Source of the DNA: JABFRJ01 sp031374735
Lineage (GTDB): Bacteria; Pseudomonadota; Alphaproteobacteria; Rhizobiales; Hyphomicrobiaceae
Direction of reading: 5' to 3'
NCBI GenBank assembly: GCA_031374735.1
Contig: JANMGQ010000226.1
Coordinates: 1 to 64,000 of the forward strand
Length of the DNA: 64,000 bases
Shown here: positions 33,569-41,771 of the stretch, piece by piece
How the letters are laid out: each line of letters starts with the position of its first letter
Numbering within the stretch: the stretch's first letter is position 1
Notes under the pieces: generated by a model
Databases searched by the model: none
The model's input: the letters and a program-made list of their open reading frames with translations, nothing else
Told to the model about the DNA's origin: nothing
Position numbers and translations under genes: made by a program

Positions 33569-34522
33569 ATGCAACGCCTCGCGGCACTGACGGTGCTGGC
33601 AGCCATGGCAGCCCTGTCAGCCTTACCTGCTCGGTCGCAAGACGCCCCCCTCAAGGTCACCGTCACCATGAAACCGGTGTACGCTCTGGTGCTTCAAGTG
33701 ATGGATGGCGTGGGCAAGCCGACCCTGATCGTGGATGGGGCGTCGTCACCCCACACCTACGCGCTCAAGCCATCCGATGCGAAGGCACTCAACGACGCCG
33801 ACGTCGTGTTTCGCGTGTCTGAAGCTGTCGAGCCGTTTACGGCGAAAGCCGTGCGTGGCCTGCCCAAAACGGTGCAGGTCGTGACACTTGAAAATGCGCC
33901 GGGTGTGAAGCGCCTGGCCCGTCGCACCAACGCCAATTTCGAGACCAAGGGCGGCGGTGGTCACAAAGGACACGATCACGATCATGGCGCCAAGGCCGGC
34001 GCCATGGATGGGCACATCTGGCTCGATCCGGACAATGCCAAAGCCATTGTCGCCCACGTCGCGAAAGTGCTTGCGGAAAAGCGCCCTGCGTCAGCTGCCA
34101 TCTTGCAAGCCAATGCCGCGAAAGCCACTGCGCGCCTCGATGCGCTGTCACGTGAACTTGAAACGGCGCTGAAACCGGTGGCCGGGAAGCCTTACGTCGT
34201 TTTCCACGACGCGCTGCAATACTTTGAGGCCCGTTTCGGGTTGACGGCGGTCGGCGCTGTGACGGCGGACCCTGAAGTGCCGCCGAGCGGAAAACGGCTT
34301 GTTGATCTGCGCAAAAAAGTAGGGTCGCTTGGGGCAACTTGCGTGTTCTCGGAGCCGACGTTCGAGACCCGGGTCGGGCAGTCGATCGTCGAAGGCACCC
34401 GAGCACGCCTCGGGCAACTCGACCCTGAGGGGATCCTCATTTCCACCGGCCCCGATGCTTACGATGCAGCGCTGCGGGCTCTGGCAAAATCTCTAACCGC
34501 CTGCCTCGCCTCGCCGTCATGA
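33569..34522 (+). CDS. znuA: Zinc ABC transporter substrate-binding protein ZnuA
   Basis: The 317-residue protein has a signal peptide (MQRLAALTVLAAMAAL, cleaved near ARSQ). The cluster A-I features are the metal His in DGASSPHTYALKPSDAKALN, the His/Asp-rich mobile loop GGGGHKGHDHDHGAKAG, then DGHIWLDPDNAKAIVAHV, VVFHDALQYFEARFGL and ISTGPDAYDAALRAL. The His-rich loop favours zinc over manganese. GGAG lies six bases before the ATG at 33569; a GTG four codons earlier is an alternative. znuB and znuC are not nearby, so the gene is an orphan component. Confidence 0.92.
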   Translation: MQRLAALTVLAAMAALSALPARSQDAPLKVTVTMKPVYALVLQVMDGVGKPTLIVDGASSPHTYALKPSDAKALNDADVVFRVSEAVEPFTAKAVRGLPKTVQVVTLENAPGVKRLARRTNANFETKGGGGHKGHDHDHGAKAGAMDGHIWLDPDNAKAIVAHVAKVLAEKRPASAAILQANAAKATARLDALSRELETALKPVAGKPYVVFHDALQYFEARFGLTAVGAVTADPEVPPSGKRLVDLRKKVGSLGATCVFSEPTFETRVGQSIVEGTRARLGQLDPEGILISTGPDAYDAALRALAKSLTACLASPS

Positions 34523-34744
34523 GCGTGCCGGAGCAAGTCCCGGGAAGCACACGAGGCCGTCGCGCAGCGCTATCGCAATGGCGGTTATGCGACTCGACTG
34601 GCCGAGCTTGCGCTTGGCCCGTTCGATATGAAAGTTGACCGTTTTGCGGGACAGGTCAAGGATCGTTGCAATTTCCCAATCTGTTTTTCCGGCCAGAACC
34701 CATTGCAGGATATCGATTTCACGTTGGGTCAAGGTGTCTCGCAT
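34517..34744 (-). CDS. LuxR-type HTH-only protein
   Basis: The 75-residue protein is essentially a bare GerE/LuxR DNA-binding domain: LTQREIDILQWVLAGKTDWE, then IATILDLSRKTVNFHIERAK and RKLG. It contains the invariant Glu, the KT-dipeptide and the recognition helix TVNFHI. There is no N-terminal autoinducer or receiver domain. It may be a free-standing regulator or the remnant of a longer one; no upstream in-frame sensor domain is visible. Its 3' end overlaps the znuA stop by 6 bp in convergent orientation. The 147 bp upstream are markedly AT-rich for this region, compatible with a promoter or foreign DNA. Confidence 0.75.
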   Translation of the reverse strand: MRDTLTQREIDILQWVLAGKTDWEIATILDLSRKTVNFHIERAKRKLGQSSRITAIAIALRDGLVCFPGLAPARS

Positions 34745-34891
34745 TGGTGGCGTCCGCTACGATTTATCGAGCTTCAAAATGCACTCAAAAGTTGCAAAAG
34801 TCATTCGATCTCGCCAAAATCGGTAAATTCTGGTGTGATTTCAGATTTGCAACCATTACGCGCATTTTCACGTATAAGCTGACTGGCGAGG

Positions 34892-37800
34892 TTAATTACC
34901 GCCAAACAACCGCTTCTGCTCGTCCGCACTCAGCGGGCGGTAGGTCGGCTTAGGCGCGGGTGGAGCCGTCGCGGCTTTGGGTGCAGGAACGGCCGGCAGT
35001 ACGGCCGGCGTCTCCGCCGGTTGCGGCACGGTAACGGCGGTCGAGGGCTGGGTGGCAATCGGAAAAGATGGTGCTACCGACGGGAGTTGCTCTGGAGGCA
35101 GCAGCTGCGTGCGCCGCTCAAGCTCCAGTTTGTCTTTCTCCTTGTCGTCCTGCTTGCGCAAACGTTCGAGCTCGAGTGTATCGCGCTCGAGTTTACGCAC
35201 GGCAAGTTCACGCTCAAGCGCATCCGACGAGGTCTCGACTTTGGGGCGGTGCAGCGCACCGGCGCGCGCGGCGAATGTCACAACCACCGGCGGCAGCGTG
35301 GGCTCCGTGGATGCAGGCCCGCCCGGCGCTGCAACGGTCGGCGCCCAGCTCGCAGCAGACGTTGCCTTGGGCACCGCTTCGATGCGATTGGATCCAACAA
35401 ATTCCAGCGTCGAGAGGTCGAGCGTCAACGTCATGGCGGTACGACCGGCTGGTGTATCGAGAGTTTGCGTGGGGACACCAGCAACGCCACGCATCACTGT
35501 GATCGGGATCGAGCGACCCGATAGGCCAACGGCTGTCGATGCGGCCGGCACATCCGTGAGAGCCTTGCGCAGCGTAGCTGCAAGACCATCGGCCGGCCCC
35601 TTCAACGCGGCATCGAGCGCCTCGGCAAGGGCTGCGGGTGTCAGCCCGCGAACGCGAACATCACCAATCGTCACACTGCCGCGGCCAACGAGTACGCCCG
35701 CCAGATCTTGGGGCGACAGGCCCTTGCCCGACGCCGTGAGCGTACCGCTGATCGGTCCGGATACCGAGGCGGGCTTGCCGTCTCCGCTTGTCATGAGGGC
35801 AAGATCCCCACTCCCGAGTCGGATCAACAATGTGCCGGCTGTGCCGCCGTCCGTGTCCTGCTCAAGTTTTAGCCCACCCGTCCAAAGCCCGCCGCCGCCG
35901 CGGGCCTCAAAGTCGCGCACATCGGCACGGTTTGGCCCGAAGGCAAACGTGAAGCGCGCAGCGTCCAAACCAAGCTCGGCCGCCAGAACCAGGCGATTGG
36001 CATAGACCGACACCTCGCCATCAAGCTTGGTGAACGCATCCAGCGCGAAACGGGTCTCGGGCCACGTTGTTGGCGGGCGCTGCCCCGACGGCTCCGGCTG
36101 GACGAGTGCAGCAAGCGCGCTCGACAGATGCAGCCGCGAGACATCGACAGCGCCCGTCAGCCGCTGTGTATCGCCCGTTGCCACGATCTGCAGATCGCCA
36201 CCAAAGCCGGCCTCGCCGATCCGGCCCGTGATCCCAGAAATGCGGATGCCATCGGCCGTGGTCTCGATACGCGCGCGCAGCGCTGTCGCATTTCCACCCA
36301 GCGTGAGGCGCGGGGACGCGCGCCAAAACCGGCGCAAGGTTTGAATGTCGTTCGCCTCAAGCGCGACGTCGCCAGCCAGATCGAGCGGCGGCAACGAACC
36401 GGAGGCGGGCGCAACGCCGCGAGTCGTTGCCTTGCCGCGATAGCTGATTTTCAGGCCATCGGCCGTCCACGTGGCAAGGCTTGCCAAACCTCGATCCGGA
36501 ACACCGCTCGCATCGACCGCGATCTCGACGGCCGCGCGCCCGGACGGCTCCACCGGCTTGAGGCCGAACAACGCGTCGAGCACATTTTCTGCGTCCACGC
36601 CGCGCAAAGAGCTAGACACATCAAGCCGCGCTGTGCGTGCCGTTTTGACGCCTTTGCTGAAATCAGCTTTGAGGCGCATGTGTGTGGCCGCCAGATCACC
36701 GTCAGCCAGGACTGAGACAGGGGCCTCTGCCGCGAGGCCGAAGGTTACTGTTCCCGCAAGCTTGAGCGGCACCAGCGTAGGCCAGCGGTTTCGCTCAGGC
36801 AGCGCATCGGCGGGCAAGCCGAGCACATCAACCAAGGCCCCCAGGGCCGCCGCATCACGCGCGGACACGACGCCGCGGAGTGCGCCGAGCGGCTGTGCTG
36901 CCGTTGTCGGCATGTCGCCCTCGAGGTCGACGGTAACGCCGTTGTCCGTCGACAATCGCAAGTGCTCGATCCGCACGCGGCCATTGCGCATCTCGATGTC
37001 GGCAGACGCATCCTGATAGGTCGCGGTCGGCAAGATCAGTTGTCCGGCGCGCACACGGTACACCGCGTCGAGATCGTTCGTAGCGGGGCTGAGAGCTGCG
37101 CCTGCCGACAGATACCCGAGCAATGGGCTCTTGCCGCCGACCGGCGCCGTCGGCAACAGCGCGCGCAGATCGACCTGTGGTCCTTCAACCAGGATCGAGA
37201 CCTCGCGGCGCGCGCCCCATTTGTAGCCGAGTTCACCTTGAACAATCGTGCCTGCGAGTTCGCCAACGAACTCTTTCGCGAGCACGCCGCCCGGCGCTGC
37301 ACTGAGTTTGGAGCGCATGGCGAAACGGCCATCGCGCGCTGGATCGAGGACAAAGCCACCGGCCGTTGACCAGGACAGGAACCGTGCAAGGCTCGCCCCG
37401 CGCAAAACGATATCGCCGTTGAAGGCTGTCTCCTCACCGAAGCCGGTCATCAGACCCTTCAGATCGGCGCGTGAGCCGCCCGGCAGGCCAATGCGCATTT
37501 CCTGAATGTTGGTTTCGCCACTGCGGCCCGTCAGAACGAGGCGTAATCCGCTCACTGGCTCGGCCCCGAGGTTGGCCTGCTCGACGTCGAGCATCAGCGA
37601 GGCCTGCCCTTGCTCCGGTGCGAAGCCATTCAGCCGAGTTGCAAGGGTGATCAAACCGCTCACGGGTCCATGTTTCTGGTCAGATTTCTGCGCAGCCACG
37701 TTGGATTGGCCCGGCAGCACCGGACCGACGCCGATCAACTGGTCGATATCGAGCCACTTGGCCGCAAGCGCGGCACGCACGTTCATGACCTCGCCAAGAT

Positions 37801-38755
37801 CGAACTCCGCCTCGCCCGTCAAAATTTGCGGGCGCCCCATGCGCTCGAAGGCAAGCGTCAGGTTGGCAAGCTTGACGAGGCGGGTGTCGGCACTCAGGGC
37901 CGCCTTGACCTCGACCGGCGCCTCGTCGGATTTCGCCGCTCCACCAGCGGGGGCGGCTCCGGGGCTCGAGGCAAACTGCGGCAATGGGACCTGCGCCGTC
38001 AACTCGCCTTCGATCCGCGGGCCAGCTCCAAGATCCGCTGCCCTAGCATCGAACGTGTAGGCGGCGCCTGTGTCGAGATGTTTCAAGCCCGCCTTGAAGC
38101 GCACGCTGCCGTCGGGCTCAGGCTTCACTGTCGTCAATCGCAATTCGCGGCGATTACCCTCAAGGCCGAATACGCCACGAAACCGATAAGGCCCATCAAG
38201 GGCTGTTGCCGAAAACTCGCCGTCAATAGCCTCTAGTCGCAGCCGTTCCACGCGGCCCGCACCGTTGACGGCAAGAATACCCCCCTCGATGCGCACCGAT
38301 TGCAGCGCCACGTCGGTCGGCATAAACGGCAGCCGGCTGGCGCTGCTGCCGATACTTGCCCAGTTGCCGCGGCCTTGATCGTCGTAGACCAGATTTAGGA
38401 CAGGTCGCTTCAGCACAATTTCGTTCGCCTGCAGCGCGCCACGAAACAGGGGGGCGATGGCGAGGGTTCCGCTGATGGCGTCCGCACGGAAAAATGGCTC
38501 GCCCGAATTGGCCTCGATGTCGGCGATGCGGATCTGTTCAACGGAGAATGTCGGCGTCGGCAGGAGACGCACCTGCACCTGACCACCGACGCGCACATCA
38601 CGGCCGAGGAGACGCGTGGCCTCTTCTTCGATCATGCCACGATAGCTGTTCCAGTCGATGACGCGCGGGCCCGCGAACAGCGCCGTCATGACCGCAATCA
38701 GGAAAACGGCAATGGCGACCAGGATGTTGTTCAACGCCACGCTCCCCGGTTGCAT
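34892..38755 (-). CDS. AsmA family protein, very large
   Basis: From the ATG at 38755 the protein has 1287 residues. It begins with one N-terminal membrane anchor (LNNILVAIAVFLIAVMTALF) followed by RVIDWNSYRGMIEEEATRLL and GRDVRVGGQVQVRLLPTPTF, the AsmA N-terminal signature. A long beta-rich repeat region follows and a C-terminal AsmA_2-type domain (RDFEARGGGGLWTGGLKLEQ, SGPISGTLTASGKGLSPQDL). The last about 110 residues are a Lys/Glu/Arg coiled-coil-like stretch and a Pro/Ala tail. AsmA-like proteins are thought to carry phospholipid between membranes. An ORF start at 38839 would put the anchor 28 residues in and is less likely. Confidence 0.88.
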   Translation of the reverse strand: MQPGSVALNNILVAIAVFLIAVMTALFAGPRVIDWNSYRGMIEEEATRLLGRDVRVGGQVQVRLLPTPTFSVEQIRIADIEANSGEPFFRADAISGTLAIAPLFRGALQANEIVLKRPVLNLVYDDQGRGNWASIGSSASRLPFMPTDVALQSVRIEGGILAVNGAGRVERLRLEAIDGEFSATALDGPYRFRGVFGLEGNRRELRLTTVKPEPDGSVRFKAGLKHLDTGAAYTFDARAADLGAGPRIEGELTAQVPLPQFASSPGAAPAGGAAKSDEAPVEVKAALSADTRLVKLANLTLAFERMGRPQILTGEAEFDLGEVMNVRAALAAKWLDIDQLIGVGPVLPGQSNVAAQKSDQKHGPVSGLITLATRLNGFAPEQGQASLMLDVEQANLGAEPVSGLRLVLTGRSGETNIQEMRIGLPGGSRADLKGLMTGFGEETAFNGDIVLRGASLARFLSWSTAGGFVLDPARDGRFAMRSKLSAAPGGVLAKEFVGELAGTIVQGELGYKWGARREVSILVEGPQVDLRALLPTAPVGGKSPLLGYLSAGAALSPATNDLDAVYRVRAGQLILPTATYQDASADIEMRNGRVRIEHLRLSTDNGVTVDLEGDMPTTAAQPLGALRGVVSARDAAALGALVDVLGLPADALPERNRWPTLVPLKLAGTVTFGLAAEAPVSVLADGDLAATHMRLKADFSKGVKTARTARLDVSSSLRGVDAENVLDALFGLKPVEPSGRAAVEIAVDASGVPDRGLASLATWTADGLKISYRGKATTRGVAPASGSLPPLDLAGDVALEANDIQTLRRFWRASPRLTLGGNATALRARIETTADGIRISGITGRIGEAGFGGDLQIVATGDTQRLTGAVDVSRLHLSSALAALVQPEPSGQRPPTTWPETRFALDAFTKLDGEVSVYANRLVLAAELGLDAARFTFAFGPNRADVRDFEARGGGGLWTGGLKLEQDTDGGTAGTLLIRLGSGDLALMTSGDGKPASVSGPISGTLTASGKGLSPQDLAGVLVGRGSVTIGDVRVRGLTPAALAEALDAALKGPADGLAATLRKALTDVPAASTAVGLSGRSIPITVMRGVAGVPTQTLDTPAGRTAMTLTLDLSTLEFVGSNRIEAVPKATSAASWAPTVAAPGGPASTEPTLPPVVVTFAARAGALHRPKVETSSDALERELAVRKLERDTLELERLRKQDDKEKDKLELERRTQLLPPEQLPSVAPSFPIATQPSTAVTVPQPAETPAVLPAVPAPKAATAPPAPKPTYRPLSADEQKRLFGGN

Positions 38756-39085
38756 CGAAACGTTAAAAGCGAGTGCCACACTTTGGCACACGGACCTGGG
38801 TTGCGTATAGCCGCTCGCCTGCGTGCCCGGAACCGTCATTCGCGTCAGACCTGTGAGTTACCGCGAACACGTCGGCGGTTCTATGACGGCCGAGATGCAA
38901 TCGCCCCGGACGACGAAGCTGTTATGCCCGCTTGGACCAGGGCGCCCCGTCCTCGCCGCTCACGGGTGGACGACGTCGCGACGTTCATAAGCTTCGCGCT
39001 GGGCTGCCTTGACGTTGGCGGGGTGAATGCGTTTGGGATCTACAGATCGACCCGAGTTCATATCCAACCCGTATGGAGCACCGCC
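38756..39085. other. 330-bp divergent intergenic region
   Basis: This region separates the AsmA-like gene from the SDR gene. I see no gene, repeat or convincing promoter. TTGACG near 39010 could be a -35 element, but no good -10 follows at the right distance. Confidence 0.5.
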
Positions 39086-39895
39086 ATGAGCGTCGACACG
39101 ATGCTGATGTACCAGCGCCTGTTCGATTTGACGGGCCGGACAGCCTTGGTCGTCGGCGGCGGGTCCGGCATCGGTGAAGCCGCCTGTCTTGGGCTGGCGG
39201 CCCATGGCGCCTCGTGTGCCGTCGCCGATATGAACGCCGATGGCGCGCAAAGGGTCGCGAAGTCGATCGTCGAGACGGGCGGACGGGCCCAGGCTTTCAC
39301 TGTGGACGTGCGGAATAAGGTCGAGGTCGAAAAACTGGTCGCCGACGTCATTGCGCAGTTCGGGGCAATCGATGCTTTGCTCGCGACACCGGCCATTAAC
39401 ATCCGCAAGCGCTTCCTTGATTACACAGATGATGAGATCGACCGCGTGCTGGATCTCAATTTGAAGGGCACGTTCCGCCTTGCACGCAGCGTCGGCCGCC
39501 ACATGGTCACGCGCGGACGCGGCAGCATCATTCTCATGTCGTCGATGCGCGCCGTGAACGTCGAGCCGGGCCAGAGTGTCTACGCCGCGACCAAAGCGGC
39601 GCTGTCACAGTTCACGCGCGGATTGGCGGTCGAATTTGGCGAGAGCGGCGTCAGGGTCAACGCCTTGGCGCCAGGCATTATCGCGACGCCCCTGACGGCC
39701 CCCATCACGTCGAAGCCGGAATGGAAGGCGGCGTACGCGGCACGCTGTGCCCTCAACCGCTGGGCGGATCCGTCTGAAATGGCGGGCCCCGTCCTGTTTC
39801 TCGCGTCGGACGCCTCAAGCTATGTCACGGGGACGACGTTGTTCGCAGACGCCGGCTGGACGGCGATCGACGGCCGCTTCAAGCCGCCGGTGTAG
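39086..39895 (+). CDS. Short-chain dehydrogenase/reductase
   Basis: The 269-residue classical SDR has the cofactor motif ALVVGGGSGIGEAACLGLAA, Asp in CAVADMNADG that favours NAD, active-site Ser in IILMSSMRAVNVEPGQS and the YxxxK motif in VYAATKAALSQF. The C-terminal FLASDASSYVTGTTLFADAG is the usual end. GGAG lies upstream of the ATG at 39086. It is convergent with the biosynthetic operon and could be part of it, but orientation and spacing do not require this. The substrate is unknown. Confidence 0.88.
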   Translation: MSVDTMLMYQRLFDLTGRTALVVGGGSGIGEAACLGLAAHGASCAVADMNADGAQRVAKSIVETGGRAQAFTVDVRNKVEVEKLVADVIAQFGAIDALLATPAINIRKRFLDYTDDEIDRVLDLNLKGTFRLARSVGRHMVTRGRGSIILMSSMRAVNVEPGQSVYAATKAALSQFTRGLAVEFGESGVRVNALAPGIIATPLTAPITSKPEWKAAYAARCALNRWADPSEMAGPVLFLASDASSYVTGTTLFADAGWTAIDGRFKPPV

Positions 39896-39953
39896 GCGCA
39901 GCCAAGCGCCTTTCTTCACGCCGACGTGCGCCGTTGCGCAGCTAGGCCGTGGC

Positions 39954-41102
39954 TCAGTCTGCAGATGGTGCGAATGGGTTGTCCTTGTCACCTGTGCGCG
40001 AGTAGGTACGTCCGCACTGGTAGCGGTCCCATGACCGTCTGATCGCTGCAACACCTGGGAGTGCAGAGCTATTGCGAAAGGCCGTGTACGCCGGACAGAC
40101 CTTGTCCCGCATCAGATCTCGGCAAGCCGCCATGTCCATTCGGGCCGCCGCATGCGCGCGCTGGCCGTAGACGGTAGCGAATGCCCAGGCGCGCGATTGC
40201 AGCGAACGCGCCGCTTCTGCAGACAGGCCTGAGGGCGCTTTCGCACCTTCAGGCGTGCGTCCGTAGAGGACGGCGAAGTGCACAAGGCCCATGTAGTACC
40301 GGCCGATGTCGCTCATGTGCACATCGTCAGAAAACAAGAGACCTACTCGGGCGCCGACTGTGCTGGCCGTCAGACCCGGAACCTTGTTATCGCGCAGAGC
40401 GGCAACAAGTTCGGCGAGTGCGCTTGCGCCCGGCAGAACGCGGATGCGCTGTGTCCTGGCAGATGCCGCGAGATCAAGATTGGCGCGGCTGGCGACGCAC
40501 TCCCACATGGCCGAAACCGCCCGCTCATAGGCGATCCACGGATCAGGTGCATCGTGATCTAGGCCGAGCCACGTGTGATAGAAGAAGATCTCGGTCGCGG
40601 GGTTTGCCTCCAGGACGCGTTTGGAAATGTCGACCAGATAATGCGCTGTGCGCTCCGTGCGTGCGATCGCTGGAAGATCATGCCGCTCCGTCACGACGAG
40701 TGCATCGTATTTTTCGCCTGGTGGCAACCGGCTTGGTTGCTTGAGTTCTGCCGCGACATCGAGTCCGCTGCCGTTGCGGTTCTGGCCGGCCTTGTAGCCA
40801 CTCCAGTCGGATGCCTGCGGTAGCTCGCCCTTGGTGCGTTGGCGCAGCAGGGAATAGCCCTTCACCTGCACTTCGAAAGTCATGCGGAGCCCGAGAGAGA
40901 GTGCAATCTGTTCCACGACTTCGGGGATGCCTTCACTCAGGCTGTGACCAGAATAGAAGGCGCGAACATGATCTTTGCGCACCCACCCGGACGGACCAGC
41001 CACATGTTGGTTTCCTTGACTCATGGCAGGTCCTCCAAAGAGTGCGCTGACGACAAAAGCGAGAGCGACTGCGCGCGGCCATGTGAGGCTGAGACATCTC
41101 AT
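39954..41102 (-). CDS. Secreted SGNH-hydrolase-like protein, last gene of the PKS/NRPS operon
   Basis: The 382-residue protein has a signal peptide (MRCLSLTWPRAVALAFVVSA). A block-I-like element RAFYSGHSLSEGIPE, with Ser after Gly-His instead of Gly-Asp, and a late DDVHMSDIGRYYMGLVHFAV carrying the Asp-x-x-His pair suggest the SGNH/GDSL hydrolase fold. The middle contains TEIFFYHTWLGLDHD. The ATG overlaps the phosphopantetheinyl transferase stop as ATGA, so it is translationally coupled to the biosynthetic genes. It could deacylate or hydrolyse the product in the periplasm. The Gly-Asp to Gly-His change is unusual but occurs in some subfamilies. Confidence 0.6.
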   Translation of the reverse strand: MRCLSLTWPRAVALAFVVSALFGGPAMSQGNQHVAGPSGWVRKDHVRAFYSGHSLSEGIPEVVEQIALSLGLRMTFEVQVKGYSLLRQRTKGELPQASDWSGYKAGQNRNGSGLDVAAELKQPSRLPPGEKYDALVVTERHDLPAIARTERTAHYLVDISKRVLEANPATEIFFYHTWLGLDHDAPDPWIAYERAVSAMWECVASRANLDLAASARTQRIRVLPGASALAELVAALRDNKVPGLTASTVGARVGLLFSDDVHMSDIGRYYMGLVHFAVLYGRTPEGAKAPSGLSAEAARSLQSRAWAFATVYGQRAHAAARMDMAACRDLMRDKVCPAYTAFRNSSALPGVAAIRRSWDRYQCGRTYSRTGDKDNPFAPSAD

Positions 41103-41767
41103 GGCATGCGCTCCATCGTGATCGTGGCAACGCTCGCGAAGTGGCCGTCGCCGATTGCGAAGCGCCCGTGGATGCGATCGTACATGCTGAACGGTCCCGC
41201 GGCGCGCTGATAGACGGCAGTAAACGCCTTGCCAGGTGCGTCGACTTCAATCGCGAAGTCGGCAAACTCCAACATAGTCGCACTGATCGGATACTGGCAC
41301 TTGAATGCGGCCTCCTTCATGCAGAATAGGACGTGAGCTGCATGTTCGGGCGACAGATGACACGCTCGCACCACTCTCGCCTGTTCGTCTGCCGTGCACA
41401 CGGAAGACCAAAGATCAGCAGGCAGCCCATCTGCAGGCTCGAGGTCGATACCAACAGACGCAAATCCCTGGTCGCGACGCGCCACGGCCGCAGCCGTCCA
41501 CGCGTCGGTATGTGTAATGCTGCCAACCAAGCCCTGCGGCCACAATGGCGTGCGGTCACGTTGGCAGGGTAGCGCCACAGGTGCATGTCCAAGGGCTGCC
41601 ATCGCCTGGCGCGCGCACGCGCGGCCTGCTGCGAACTCGCGACGGCGGCGTGGGACGGCCATCGCAACGCTCGCGGCCTCCTCTATCGGAAGCTCCGGCG
41701 AGTTGCCACTGAGCGGGGCTTCCACGACAGCGATGCGCTCATCCAGAAAAGCCGCAAAAAAGCTCAT
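41099..41767 (-). CDS. 4'-phosphopantetheinyl transferase (Sfp/EntD type)
   Basis: The protein has 222 residues from the ATG at 41767, which lies 4 bp past the NRPS stop. It shows LVGSITHTDAWTAAAVARRD, the magnesium-binding GIDLEPADGLP and the CMKEAAFKCQYP motif (canonical WxxKEA). These define PPTases that convert apo carrier domains to holo form with CoA. Placement directly after the PKS and NRPS genes indicates that it activates the two carrier domains encoded upstream. The length and GS(I)THT block resemble the EntD-like branch. Confidence 0.9.
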   Translation of the reverse strand: MSFFAAFLDERIAVVEAPLSGNSPELPIEEAASVAMAVPRRRREFAAGRACARQAMAALGHAPVALPCQRDRTPLWPQGLVGSITHTDAWTAAAVARRDQGFASVGIDLEPADGLPADLWSSVCTADEQARVVRACHLSPEHAAHVLFCMKEAAFKCQYPISATMLEFADFAIEVDAPGKAFTAVYQRAAGPFSMYDRIHGRFAIGDGHFASVATITMERMP

Positions 41768-41771
41768 GGGC

